Source: Anaerolineales bacterium
Lineage (GTDB): Bacteria; Chloroflexota; Anaerolineae; Anaerolineales; Villigracilaceae
Assembly: GCA_020060625.1 (NCBI GenBank)
Contig: JAGUZU010000009.1
Coordinates: forward strand, 1-37,526
Length of the DNA stretch: 37,526 nt
Direction: 5' to 3'
The notes under the pieces: model-generated
Seen by the model: only the letters and a program-made list of their open reading frames with translations
Told to the model about the DNA's origin: nothing
The model's database searches: none
Part shown: piece after piece, positions 1-7,783 of the stretch
Layout of the letters: every line of letters begins with the position of its first letter
Position numbering within the stretch: position 1 is the first letter of the stretch
Program-made: the position numbers and the translations under genes

Positions 1-22
1 AGCGCGGCAAGCCGCAGCCAAA

Positions 23-49
23 GTAAGTCGGATTGGCAATCCGACCTAC
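23..49. repeat. Short palindromic repeat (hairpin)
   Basis: gtcggatt (27-34) and aatccgac (38-45) form a perfect 8-bp stem around ggc, extendable to 12 bp with one mismatch (23-34/38-49). No T-tract follows, so this looks like a dispersed intergenic palindrome and not a terminator. No gene is visible in 1-247. Confidence 0.55.
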
Positions 50-123
50 GCGCAAAATCTTCGCGGTAGGCGTAGTTTTTACAGAGCAATACTATAAGGA
101 AGGGTGACATTCCAACAAATCCC

Positions 124-157
124 ATCCTCCTGTTGACAGCGGCAGGAGGATTTTTTT
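124..157 (+). terminator. Rho-independent terminator
   Basis: Stem atcctcctg (124-132) pairs perfectly with caggaggat (143-151) around a 10-nt loop and runs into seven T's (151-157). A TACTAT box lies near 90-95, so a transcript of about 55-60 nt could start and end here. Otherwise it terminates a gene upstream of the window. Confidence 0.75.
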
Positions 158-167
158 ATACCGCGCT

Positions 168-215
168 CGGTCAAAAATTGCGCTTTTTAAAAGGCGGGAG
201 CGCAATTTTTGACCG
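168..215. repeat. Perfect 16-bp inverted repeat upstream of the first peptidase gene
   Basis: Bases 168-183 and 200-215 are exact reverse complements (16 of 16), separated by 16 nt. The right arm contains TTGACC (209-214), which could serve as the -35 of the promoter at 235-240. No T-tract follows, so an operator or mobile palindrome fits better than a terminator. Confidence 0.7.
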
Positions 216-247
216 TGAGTATTACATTACACGGTAGAATACAACCC
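209..247 (+). promoter_or_regulatory. Promoter with -10 TAGAAT immediately before the ATG
   Basis: ggTAGAAT (-10 at 235-240) ends 7 nt before the ATG at 248, which would give a leaderless or near-leaderless mRNA. TTGACC at 209-214 is a possible -35, but the 20-nt spacer is long. No Shine-Dalgarno sequence precedes the ATG. Confidence 0.5.
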
Positions 248-1732
248 ATGCGACACCGACTTTTCCTCCTTCTTTCTCTCTTTCTTTTCCTGATTTCCGC
301 CTGCGCGCCCGCCGCCTCGCCGACTCCGCCGGAAACTGCCACACCACCCTTGTCCATCCCCGCCGACACCCCGACCGCGCTTCCGCAGGAGACGCCGACA
401 TCCCTCTCCATGCCCACACCCGCGCTTGAACGCTCGAAATATTTTTTGGATGCCACCATTGACTACGACGCCCATTTCGTCACAGTGACGCAGACCATCC
501 AATACATCAATCGAACCGGCAGCCAGCTCAATGCGTTGGTACTTGCCGTGACGCCCAATTTATGGGATGGCAGTTTCACCCTCGACAGCATCGCTATTGA
601 CGGCGAACCGCTGACCACCTACACCCTCGACGGGCAACGCCTCGACATTGCCCTGCCTTCCTTCCTGCCGAACAACGAAACAACCGAAATCCAACTTCAA
701 TACAGCCTTGCGCTCCCCTTTGCCGAGCAGGAAGACCCCGGCATCTCGCGCCCGCGCATTTACGGCTACACCAGCCGCCAGATCAACCTTGTCAACTGGT
801 ATCCGTTCCTCGTGCCGAACATGGACGGCGAATGGATATTGCACGACCCCTGGTATTATGGCGAACATCTTGTGTACGAAGCCGCAGATTATGAAGTGAC
901 CGTCCGCTTTGCAGACCCGGCGTCCGCGCCCGTCGTCGCAGCGAGCGGCGCGCCTGAACAACTCGCGGATTCCACGCGCTACACCATCACCGCCGCGCGG
1001 ACGTTCGCTCTGGCAGCCAGCCGCGAGTTTCAGGTATCCAGCTTGCAGGTCGGGGATGCGGCGGTTTCCAGTTACTACTTCCCCTTCAACGAGGCGGCAG
1101 GTCAAGCCGCCTTGCAGGCATCCGCCGAAGCGCTGCAAGTCTTCAGCCAGCGCTATGGACCGTATCCGCACAAAAGCCTTGCCATTGTGATGGGTGATTT
1201 CAACGACGGCATGGAATATTCCGCCTTCTTCTACCTCAGCAAGGATTTCTACAATTTGTACGACGGCACGCCCGCAAACTACCTCACTTTCGTCGCCGTC
1301 CATGAGACTGCGCATCAGTGGTGGTTCGAGCAGGTTGCCAGCGACCAGGCGCTTCAACCCTGGCTCGATGAAAGCCTTTGCACCTATTCGGAACGCATCT
1401 ACTACGAAAACACGCACCCCGACCTTGTCAGTTGGTGGTGGACGTACCGCATCGATTTCTACAAACCGGAAGGCTTTGTGGATATTCCCATTTACGAAGG
1501 TCAGGGCTTCCGCACCTACACCAACGCGACCTATTTTCAAGGCGCGCACTTCCTCGAAAAACTGCGCCAGCGCATCGGCGACGACGCCTTCTTCGCCTTT
1601 GTTCAAGATTATCTGAATCAAAGCAACGGCAAAATCGTCACCGCGGACGACTTCTTCCGCATCCTGCGCGCGCATACCAGCGCCGACATCTCCGATCTCA
1701 TCAACCAGTACTTCCGCAGCGTATATCAATAA
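248..1732 (+). CDS. M1-family peptidase-like lipoprotein (first of tandem pair)
   Basis: Predicted zinc metallopeptidase of the M1 (gluzincin) fold, 494 aa, probably anchored to the outer face of the membrane. The ATG at 248 gives a lipoprotein signal peptide: a basic start, a Leu/Phe-rich core and lipobox ISAC, with the lipidated Cys near residue 18. A Pro/Thr/Ser-rich linker follows. The zinc site is HETAH (about 352-356) with the second Glu 19 residues later in LDES, and a Tyr in TYFQGAHFL fits the M1 transition-state Tyr. The substrate loop normally reading GxMEN is DGMEY here, so classical aminopeptidase specificity is doubtful. An in-frame TTG at 209 would add 13 residues before the signal peptide and was rejected. 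The TAA overlaps the next ATG by one base (TAATG), which indicates translational coupling to the paralogue. Confidence 0.85.
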   Translation: MRHRLFLLLSLFLFLISACAPAASPTPPETATPPLSIPADTPTALPQETPTSLSMPTPALERSKYFLDATIDYDAHFVTVTQTIQYINRTGSQLNALVLAVTPNLWDGSFTLDSIAIDGEPLTTYTLDGQRLDIALPSFLPNNETTEIQLQYSLALPFAEQEDPGISRPRIYGYTSRQINLVNWYPFLVPNMDGEWILHDPWYYGEHLVYEAADYEVTVRFADPASAPVVAASGAPEQLADSTRYTITAARTFALAASREFQVSSLQVGDAAVSSYYFPFNEAAGQAALQASAEALQVFSQRYGPYPHKSLAIVMGDFNDGMEYSAFFYLSKDFYNLYDGTPANYLTFVAVHETAHQWWFEQVASDQALQPWLDESLCTYSERIYYENTHPDLVSWWWTYRIDFYKPEGFVDIPIYEGQGFRTYTNATYFQGAHFLEKLRQRIGDDAFFAFVQDYLNQSNGKIVTADDFFRILRAHTSADISDLINQYFRSVYQ

Positions 1733-3324
1733 TGCTTTCGATCTTTCGCAAAACCCATATCATCGTCCTCGCCATTCTGCTCGCATCCTGCAACTCCCCC
1801 ATCGCCTCGCCAACGCCCACGCATCAAGCCTTTGCGCCTTTCATTTTGGTGACGCAGGACCCAAATGCGTCCTCAACCCCCACGCCATTCCAGCCGTCGG
1901 GCGCAGTCGAAACATCCCTGCCAACGTTCACTCCGTCGCCGCCCGCCACCGCGACATTCACAGACACCCCGCCCCCCACACAGACGGAGATGCCGCCTCT
2001 CCCCTCGCCGACACCTGCTTCGTCCGCCCAAGCCTCACCCCCGCCGGCAGCCTCCAACCGCACAAGTTACATCCTCTACACCACATTGGACTTCAAAGGC
2101 AGAACCGCCTACGTTGACCAGACCATCCGCTACTACAACAAAACAGGCGGAAGCCTCGCCGACCTTGTGCTGTCGGTCCAACCGAACTCATACAGAAACG
2201 GCTTTATCTTGAATTCCATCGCGCTGAACGGCGCTCCCGTAACCGCCTACGCGCTGGAAGGTCAACGCCTGACCATCAGCCTGCCGCAAGCCCTTACCTC
2301 CGGCTCCGCCGCCACGTTGACGTTGAGCTACAAACTCAACATCCCATCCAAAGGCGCCAACGACGTGTACGGCTACGACCTCAACCAGATTAACCTCACA
2401 GACTGGTATCCCTTCGTCGTGCCGTATCGAGGCGGCTGGGTTTTGCACGACCCCATGCCCTGGGGCGAACATCTCGTTTATGAAGCCTCGGATGTGGAGC
2501 TCAACATCAAAACCGATTCAGACATCACCCTCGCCGTCGGCGCATCGCCCGAATCCAACGGCGAATGGACGCGCTACCGCATGTACGGCGCGCGGACACT
2601 GGCGCTCTCGGCAAGCAGCGAGTTCATGGTCTCCGAAACCTCCACAGGGAATATCACCATCCGCTCGTATTATTTCAACGGTTATCGATCCGCGGGAGAC
2701 GCGATGGCGAACACGGGCGCAAGCGCGATCCAAACCTTTTCGAGTCAATACGCGCCCTATCCGCACCAAACGCTTGCCATCGTCCAAACCGACATGGACG
2801 ACGGGCAGGAATACGACGGCTTGGTCTTCCTTTCCACGGATTTCTACGCCCAATACGGCGGCGGCGCGCGCAACAATCTGACCGTCATCGGCGTGCATGA
2901 GATCGCGCATCAATGGTGGTTCAGTCTGGTGGGAAACGACCAGGCGCTCGAACCCTGGCTGGACGAGGCGCTATCCACCTACAGCGAACGCATCTTCTTC
3001 GAGAACAACTATCCCGCCAACATCAGCTGGTGGTGGCAGTTTCGCGTCAATTACTTCAAACCGACCGGCTATGTGGATACGGACATCTACAACGGCGGGA
3101 CGTTCCGCTCCTACACCAACGCCGTATATTTTCAAGGCGCCTACTTCCTCGACGAAATGCGCGTGCTGATGGGCTACGGCAATTTTTCGAAATTCATCAA
3201 GGAATATGCCCGGCGCTACTCCTACGGTCACGCCACGGCGGCGGATTTCTTCGCGCTTGCGCGCGAGACGATCAACGTCAATTATGACGGCTTGATCGAA
3301 AAATATTTTTGGGGTTCATATTAA
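1732..3324 (+). CDS. M1-family peptidase-like lipoprotein (second of tandem pair)
   Basis: 530-aa paralogue of the preceding gene, starting inside its stop codon (TAATG at 1730-1734). The N-terminus is a lipoprotein signal with lipobox LLASC. It is followed by an unusually long linker rich in Pro, Thr and Ser (roughly residues 20-110) that would extend the catalytic domain from the membrane. HEIAH lies at about 389-393, with the second Glu in LDEA, and the TYTNAVYFQGAYFL segment matches the first copy. The exopeptidase loop is DGQEY instead of GxMEN. The shared architecture indicates a local duplication. The natural substrate cannot be read from sequence. A longer frame opening upstream within the first gene is a spurious extension. 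Confidence 0.85.
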   Translation: MLSIFRKTHIIVLAILLASCNSPIASPTPTHQAFAPFILVTQDPNASSTPTPFQPSGAVETSLPTFTPSPPATATFTDTPPPTQTEMPPLPSPTPASSAQASPPPAASNRTSYILYTTLDFKGRTAYVDQTIRYYNKTGGSLADLVLSVQPNSYRNGFILNSIALNGAPVTAYALEGQRLTISLPQALTSGSAATLTLSYKLNIPSKGANDVYGYDLNQINLTDWYPFVVPYRGGWVLHDPMPWGEHLVYEASDVELNIKTDSDITLAVGASPESNGEWTRYRMYGARTLALSASSEFMVSETSTGNITIRSYYFNGYRSAGDAMANTGASAIQTFSSQYAPYPHQTLAIVQTDMDDGQEYDGLVFLSTDFYAQYGGGARNNLTVIGVHEIAHQWWFSLVGNDQALEPWLDEALSTYSERIFFENNYPANISWWWQFRVNYFKPTGYVDTDIYNGGTFRSYTNAVYFQGAYFLDEMRVLMGYGNFSKFIKEYARRYSYGHATAADFFALARETINVNYDGLIEKYFWGSY

Positions 3325-3360
3325 CCCTCCTCTCCAAGAGAAGGATTTGAACGAGGGTTA
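3322..3360 (+). repeat. Imperfect palindrome before the ribD-type gene
   Basis: taaccctc (3322-3329) pairs with gagggtta (3353-3360). The CCCTC.CTCC/GAG..GGTTAGGAGG layout resembles a degenerate member of the CCCTCACCCC-type repeats at 4845 and 21289. It directly abuts the Shine-Dalgarno sequence AGGAGG (3360-3365) of the next gene. Confidence 0.45.
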
Positions 3361-3372
3361 GGAGGTTTTCTC

Positions 3373-4050
3373 ATGGGCAGACCTTACACCTTCATCAACG
3401 TCGCAATGACGGCGGACGGGAAGATAGACACCTTCGAGAGAAAAGGCGCGGGAATTTCATCGAAGCGGGATAAGGAGCGCGTGGACCGACTCCGCGCGGA
3501 AGCGGACGCGGTGCTTGTCGGGGGGAAGACGCTTCTGGAAGAACAGCCCAAACTGACGGTCAAGAGCGAGGCGCTGCGTGAGATGAGAATCCGGCTGGGG
3601 CGTTCGTCAAACCCCATAAAGGTGGGAGTCGCCACGATTGCAGACATCCCAATGGACTCAGATTTTATTAAGGCGGGGAAAACAAAGGTCGTAATATTTA
3701 CAACAACCCGGACATCTAAAGAGCAACTTGAAAGGCTCGAATCCGGCGGCGTGGAGGTTTTTCTTCACGATGCGCCGCGCGTGGACTTGATTGAAATGAT
3801 GCGCGAGTTGAAGAAAATGGGAGTGGAGCGTTTGATGGTGGAAGGCGGCGGGACGATGAATTTTGAACTTATGCGCCTGAGGCTTGTAGATGAAATCACG
3901 ATCCATGTTGCGCCGATGATCTTCGGCGGCTCGAACGCCCCCACCCTCGCGGATGGTCCCGGTCTTCCGCGCGACCACGCCATTGACCTGCATTTGAAAG
4001 ACATCGAAAAATGGGATGATGGCGGAGCGCTTTTAAGATATACACTATAG
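3373..4050 (+). CDS. RibD C-terminal-type reductase (riboflavin pathway)
   Basis: 225-aa stand-alone RibD_C/dihydrofolate-reductase-fold protein, probably reducing 2,5-diamino-6-ribosylamino-4(3H)-pyrimidinone 5'-phosphate with NAD(P)H. It begins YTFINVAMTADGKI, has VGGKTLL for nucleotide/substrate contact, and the diagnostic VEGGGTMNFELM segment near residue 157. The deaminase half of bifunctional RibD is absent and no deaminase is encoded nearby. This resembles archaeal-type separate reductases, which act before deamination. AGGAGG at 3360-3365 sets the ATG. The next gene, 33 nt downstream, is ribA, which supports a riboflavin role. A less specific pyrimidine or folate reductase remains possible. 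Confidence 0.85.
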   Translation: MGRPYTFINVAMTADGKIDTFERKGAGISSKRDKERVDRLRAEADAVLVGGKTLLEEQPKLTVKSEALREMRIRLGRSSNPIKVGVATIADIPMDSDFIKAGKTKVVIFTTTRTSKEQLERLESGGVEVFLHDAPRVDLIEMMRELKKMGVERLMVEGGGTMNFELMRLRLVDEITIHVAPMIFGGSNAPTLADGPGLPRDHAIDLHLKDIEKWDDGGALLRYTL

Positions 4051-4080
4051 ACAGACCTGTTTGCATCGGTCTGTGGAGGA
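4051..4080 (+). promoter_or_regulatory. Hairpin directly before the ribA Shine-Dalgarno
   Basis: acagacc (4051-4057) pairs with ggtctgt (4068-4074) around a 10-nt loop. It is followed at once by ggagga (4075-4080), the ribosome-binding site of the ATG at 4084. There is no T-tract. It could stabilise or tune ribA translation. Confidence 0.4.
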
Positions 4081-4083
4081 ACT

Positions 4084-4842
4084 ATGACTACTGAAGTATT
4101 ACATGAAAAAATTCAGCTTCTTCTCGATGAGGATTGCTGTCACGAATGCGAAGGCTACGGCGAAGATAAAATCTGCGTCCACATCGAAGCGATTGCCGAA
4201 CTGCCCACGCGCTTCGGCGACTTTCACATCGTGGGCTTCTCGAACAACCGCGACGGCAAGGAACACGTCGCCATCGTCAAAGGCGACGTGATCGGCGCGG
4301 AGAACGTGCCCGTGCGCCTGCATTCGGAATGCCTGACGGGCGACGCGCTCGGTTCCCTGCGCTGCGACTGCCGCGACCAACTGGAAGCCTCGCTGAAAAA
4401 GATCGGCGCAATGGAAACAGGCATGGTGCTGTATCTCCGTCAGGAGGGACGCGGCATCGGGCTGACGAACAAAATCCGCGCCTACAGTTTGCAGGATGCG
4501 GGTCTGGATACGGTGGAGGCGAACCACGCGCTCGGCTTTCAGGACGACGAACGCGATTACGCCGTCGCGGCGCACATGATCCACTCGCTCAAGGTCCAGT
4601 CCATTCAATTGATGACCAACAACCCGAAGAAAATCAACCAGCTCACCCAGCATGGCGTGAAAGTCAACGCGCGCGTTCCGCACATCCTGCCGCCGAACGA
4701 ACACAACCGCTTCTATCTCGAAACCAAAGCCGCCAAGTCCGGTCATCTCATTGACCTTCGCAAGCAGCGTTTCGCCGAACAGCGTGAGCCGACCATCGTG
4801 GAAGGCATGGACGAAACCCAGATCAAGGCGCTCTATGAATAA
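4084..4842 (+). CDS. ribA: GTP cyclohydrolase II
   Basis: Converts GTP to the diamino-pyrimidinone ribosyl phosphate that starts riboflavin synthesis. The 252-aa protein has the zinc-binding cysteines in HSECLTGDALGSLRCDC and the catalytic/GTP-binding segment LRQEGRGIGL. It also has the conserved TNNPKKI motif and the C-terminal NRFYLETK region. There is no DHBP synthase (RibB) domain, so it is monofunctional. An unusual N-terminal stretch has Cys 18, 19, 22 and 31 (DEDCCHECEG...ICVH), beyond the normal zinc cysteines, and might bind another metal. It lies 33 nt after the reductase gene and overlaps the following SDR by 8 nt, consistent with an operon. Confidence 0.95.
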   Translation: MTTEVLHEKIQLLLDEDCCHECEGYGEDKICVHIEAIAELPTRFGDFHIVGFSNNRDGKEHVAIVKGDVIGAENVPVRLHSECLTGDALGSLRCDCRDQLEASLKKIGAMETGMVLYLRQEGRGIGLTNKIRAYSLQDAGLDTVEANHALGFQDDERDYAVAAHMIHSLKVQSIQLMTNNPKKINQLTQHGVKVNARVPHILPPNEHNRFYLETKAAKSGHLIDLRKQRFAEQREPTIVEGMDETQIKALYE

Positions 4843-5551
4843 ATCCCCTCACCCCAGCCCTCTCCCAACAGAAGAGGGGGCAAAGACGATCATCATCACC
4901 GGCGCGACAGGCGTCCTTGGAAGCCTCGTTGCAAAGACCTTTGCAGGACGCGGGCACAACATCGCCCTGCTCGATAAAGATCAGAAAAAATTGGATTCCC
5001 TCGTCCGCGACTTAAGCCTGCCCTCCGAGCGGATACTCGCCCAAACCGTAGACCTGCTCGACGCGCAGACGCTTCAGGACTCCGCCGAAGCGGTTCTTTC
5101 CAAATTCGGCAGCATCCACGCCTTATTCCATCTCGTCGGCGGCTGGACCGGGGGCAAGACCTTCGCTGAAACCCCGCGCGACGACCTGGAATTCATGCTC
5201 AACCAGCATGTCCGCACCACATTCAACCTGTTCAAAACTTTCGAAGAAGCGCTTTCTAAAAACAACTGGGGACGGGTGATGATCGTTTCGGCATCCACCG
5301 TGCCGAATCCGCCCGGCAAATCCGGCGTGTACACAGCCGCCAAAGCCGCGCAGGAGAACATGGTCTTGTCCCTCGCCGCGGAATTGAAGGAGGCGAACGT
5401 CACCGCGAACATCATCCACGTCCGCGCCATTGACGTGGACGCTTCGCGTAAAAGCAAAGGCACGCCGCCTTCCGAGATCGTCGCCGCCATGACCTACCTT
5501 TTCTCGGACGAAGCGGATAAGGTCAGCGGCGCAAGATTGCCTTTGTATTGA
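4835..5551 (+). CDS. Short-chain dehydrogenase/reductase (SDR)
   Basis: 238-aa classical SDR with Rossmann motif ITGATGVLG (TGxxxGxG type), catalytic Ser in VMIVSAS and YxxxK in VYTAAK. The product is an NAD(P)-dependent oxidoreductase of unknown substrate. The ATG at 4835 overlaps the ribA stop. A longer frame reaching back into ribA was rejected. Residues 5-15 (PHPSPLPTEEG) are encoded by a CCCTCACCCC-type palindromic repeat that has entered in frame just after the start codon, so the native N-terminus was probably just a few residues before KTIIITG. Coupling to ribA may be positional only. Confidence 0.85.
   Translation: MNKSPHPSPLPTEEGAKTIIITGATGVLGSLVAKTFAGRGHNIALLDKDQKKLDSLVRDLSLPSERILAQTVDLLDAQTLQDSAEAVLSKFGSIHALFHLVGGWTGGKTFAETPRDDLEFMLNQHVRTTFNLFKTFEEALSKNNWGRVMIVSASTVPNPPGKSGVYTAAKAAQENMVLSLAAELKEANVTANIIHVRAIDVDASRKSKGTPPSEIVAAMTYLFSDEADKVSGARLPLY
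4845..4880 (+). repeat. CCCTCACCCC-type palindromic repeat inside the SDR start
   Basis: The sequence ccccTCACCCCAGCCCTCTCCC (4845-4866) followed by gaagaggggg (4871-4880) has arms ccctct/agaggg. It is related to the copy at 21289-21339. Both are translated in frame as PHPSP-type peptides. Confidence 0.65.
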
Positions 5552-5557
5552 GAATGA

Positions 5558-5589
5558 AAGCTTCCGAGAATAATTTCGGAGGCTTTTTT
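5558..5589 (+). terminator. Rho-independent terminator after the SDR gene
   Basis: aagcttccga (5558-5567) pairs with tcggaggctt through 10 bp including one G-T wobble, followed by six T's (5584-5589). The T-tract overlaps the stop codon of the convergent minus-strand gene, so this marks the left edge of the AT-rich cassette. Confidence 0.85.
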
Positions 5590-6826
5590 ATTCGATCTTC
5601 CCATGTGTTATCTTTATCATTCCCCCGACAGCAATAGACAAAGCAATAGTCTGCTCCATATTACTAGACGCCTTGTAATTATGAGCGCCTGTATGAAGTA
5701 ATTTAACTATGTCGGTTTCCGTAACATTTTGGCTTGATAGAGTAGTTTTAACATCTTGGCTAAAGGTCTTTTTAGCTTTCACATAGTTATTAGATACGTA
5801 ATCCTCAAGAGCGACATTAATATCTTTTGCTGCTGTTTCACAAAGCAATCGCAGAGCCATTCTAATTATGCTTGGAAAAGAACGAGACAAGTTATCCTTT
5901 TCTTTTATATAATATTCATGCAAATCAACAATATCTCTATACAAATCACTAACTTGTCCCGAACGCAAATATAGTTTTCCACCAAATATTTCAGATTCTT
6001 TTTTGGAAGTACGTCTTGTTTGTCGTTTACCTGCTAATAATTTCTTGGAGTCTTCAAAAGATATATGCGCTAGACGGGCGTTGTTCTTTTTGTTTCGTTC
6101 AATGATTTGAAGAGAAGACGGTTCTAAAATATCAACAACTTTCCCTCTGTTTTTTCTAGTCGTTATTTTTTTATTTTCTACTTTCTGTGAAACATCGGAA
6201 AGTATTGAATATCCTTCTTCATCATTATGGACACTATGCAATATCCCGCTCTTAAGAGAGAAACCCATCAATTCTAGAATATCTTCTCTAAAGACTTCGT
6301 CTTTCACAAAGCGTTGATTTAAGTGAGGGTTATTACTGATAATGCCCGTCGCTTCTTCCAAGATTAGAAATGGGCTTTTATCTTCTTTCATGAACTTATG
6401 AAGGAAAATATCGCGCTCAAGTGGTTGCCAGGAACCGGAATCGCTATGTTTTCTATAAACATTTTTCAAAGCTATTTCTTTTATACATACATTACAAGGT
6501 ATTTCCTCTGGGAAGTCTGGGATTTGTACGTTTATTTCACTTGGGACTGCAACAAGATTGTATTTGATTTTCCCCAAAATCATTCTTCTGTTTCCATCAT
6601 ACACAACTGGCTTGCTTCCATGAAATACCACAGTGGGAAGTTCGCTAAAATCATAATATTCCCCCATTTCTTTTGCCAATTTGTCCAAAGTCCATTTTTT
6701 TGAACTATCTTTTATTGCTCTGTCAACAATGTCTTGGTCTGTTGCATTCTCGTCAATTGGATCTCGAGGGTTTTCAGTCCACAAAACTAAATTTTTTATG
6801 TTGACGTATTTGACTTCTTGATCCAT
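5588..6826 (-). CDS. ParB/Srx-fold domain protein paired with a Dam methyltransferase
   Basis: 412-aa protein of unknown function. The first 110 residues look like a ParB-like (ParB/sulfiredoxin fold) domain: an ENPR motif at 18-21 and VVYDGNRR at about 75-81, matching the conserved box that binds nucleotide in ParB and related nucleases. The middle (about 115-290) is charged and helical. The last 130 residues are helical, ending in a LLHTGAHNY...QTIALSIAVGGMI segment that I do not recognise. A strong AAGGAGGA precedes the ATG. It lies 51 nt downstream of the dam gene on the same strand and shares its low GC, so the pair was probably acquired together. It is not a chromosome-partitioning ParB: no ParA partner and no recognisable HTH. 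It could be a nuclease, a regulator or a DNA-binding partner of the methylase. Confidence 0.65.
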   Translation of the reverse strand: MDQEVKYVNIKNLVLWTENPRDPIDENATDQDIVDRAIKDSSKKWTLDKLAKEMGEYYDFSELPTVVFHGSKPVVYDGNRRMILGKIKYNLVAVPSEINVQIPDFPEEIPCNVCIKEIALKNVYRKHSDSGSWQPLERDIFLHKFMKEDKSPFLILEEATGIISNNPHLNQRFVKDEVFREDILELMGFSLKSGILHSVHNDEEGYSILSDVSQKVENKKITTRKNRGKVVDILEPSSLQIIERNKKNNARLAHISFEDSKKLLAGKRQTRRTSKKESEIFGGKLYLRSGQVSDLYRDIVDLHEYYIKEKDNLSRSFPSIIRMALRLLCETAAKDINVALEDYVSNNYVKAKKTFSQDVKTTLSSQNVTETDIVKLLHTGAHNYKASSNMEQTIALSIAVGGMIKITHGKIE

Positions 6827-6877
6827 TTTTTCCTCCTTGTTTGCCTACAAAAGTATTTTTAAAACTACTAAGAATCA

Positions 6878-7723
6878 TTAAGCAAGTTGACTGAAATCTT
6901 GGCTCAAAGAGTAGTTAGCAATAAATAACTCGCTGCCTTTATCGGCTTTTCCCTGTTTGTAATTATTCATCCCATATTGAAGTTCCCATTTTTGAATATA
7001 GATTTCTTCAGCAGGAGAAAAATTATTCCAAATTTCCGGCGAGTCGTCGTAAGTAATCAGCCATAAATGATTGCAGTTCTTAATATCTTTGGCAAATTCA
7101 TCATGATCAAAACTTGTATGTAAACTTCCATTTTTTCCATACAATTTTGATTTTGTCGCTTTGAAATATGGAGGGTCAAGAAATGTGAATATATCTTTTC
7201 CGCCATCTTTCAACAATTCTTTATAATCTTTATTGGTGATTCTAACTCCGTCCAGTATTGAGCCAAGGTTTGACAGACGTTCAATAGAAGAATCAGTAAA
7301 TCGTGTGGTGTAAGCCAGATAAGAAAAACCACCAGACTCAACAACTCCGGAAAATGTAATTCGATTTAATATGAAAAACCGGACTGCTCGATCAAATTCT
7401 GTCCATTGTTTTACATTTGCGGAAACCAAGTATTCGAAAAGTCTCTGCCCATTTCGAGACTTATTCTTTATCTTTTGGATTTCACCCGCTAGCTTCTCTG
7501 AATTTTTTTGAACATATTTCCAAAATAGAAATAGTTCTGTGTTTAAGTCATTAATCCAAATTTTCAGGTCTGGACGTTTTTGTTTAAGATAAATAAACAT
7601 CGACCCCCCACCAACGAATGGCTCGCGATACTCTTCGAAATCGCTCAATAGGAGCGGTTCGATTCGCCGGATAGCGCGCGACTTTCCACCGGGATAGCGA
7701 AGGGGGCTTTTTATCTCTGCCAT
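6878..7723 (-). CDS. Dam-family DNA adenine N6-methyltransferase
   Basis: 281-aa D12-class (alpha-type) adenine methyltransferase. Motif X appears as LRYPGGKS (8-15), the AdoMet-binding motif I as PFVGGGSMF (35-43), and the catalytic motif IV as DPPY (183-186). Length matches Dam/DpnM enzymes, which methylate GATC, but the target here is not provable from sequence. The ATG at 7723 starts MAEIKSPLRYPGG. An open frame continuing about 100 codons upstream runs across the divergent EamA gene and is spurious. Its own promoter lies just upstream. The gene and its downstream ParB-like partner are visibly AT-rich against GC-rich neighbours, a sign of horizontal transfer. No restriction endonuclease of known type is adjacent. 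Confidence 0.88.
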   Translation of the reverse strand: MAEIKSPLRYPGGKSRAIRRIEPLLLSDFEEYREPFVGGGSMFIYLKQKRPDLKIWINDLNTELFLFWKYVQKNSEKLAGEIQKIKNKSRNGQRLFEYLVSANVKQWTEFDRAVRFFILNRITFSGVVESGGFSYLAYTTRFTDSSIERLSNLGSILDGVRITNKDYKELLKDGGKDIFTFLDPPYFKATKSKLYGKNGSLHTSFDHDEFAKDIKNCNHLWLITYDDSPEIWNNFSPAEEIYIQKWELQYGMNNYKQGKADKGSELFIANYSLSQDFSQLA

Positions 7724-7739
7724 AATTATCAACAGGTAA

Positions 7740-7767
7740 ATTATATAACACAAAAGTATATCAGCAA
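7740..7767 (-). promoter_or_regulatory. Promoter of the dam/ParB-like cassette
   Basis: On the minus strand, TTGCTG (7767-7762) and a perfect TATAAT (7745-7740) are separated by 16 nt. The -10 ends 16 nt before the dam ATG, giving a very short leader. It is divergent from, and close to, the EamA promoter. Confidence 0.6.
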
Positions 7768-7783
7768 CTTGTGAATTTTCCGT

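Noticed and set aside
90-157. Small RNA gene (4.5S or similar) ahead of the first gene
   Set aside because: A -10-like box and terminator delimit about 55 nt, but none of the conserved SRP RNA or other known RNA sequences is present. It is recorded only as a terminator.
1378-3324. A longer version of the second M1-like gene starting at 1378
   Set aside because: The upstream part is an off-frame reading of the first peptidase gene. The lipoprotein signal begins exactly at the TAATG junction (1732).
5588-6826. Chromosome-partitioning ParB with parS sites
   Set aside because: No ParA gene, no recognisable HTH and no parS-like 16-bp palindrome is visible. Only the N-terminal box is ParB-like.
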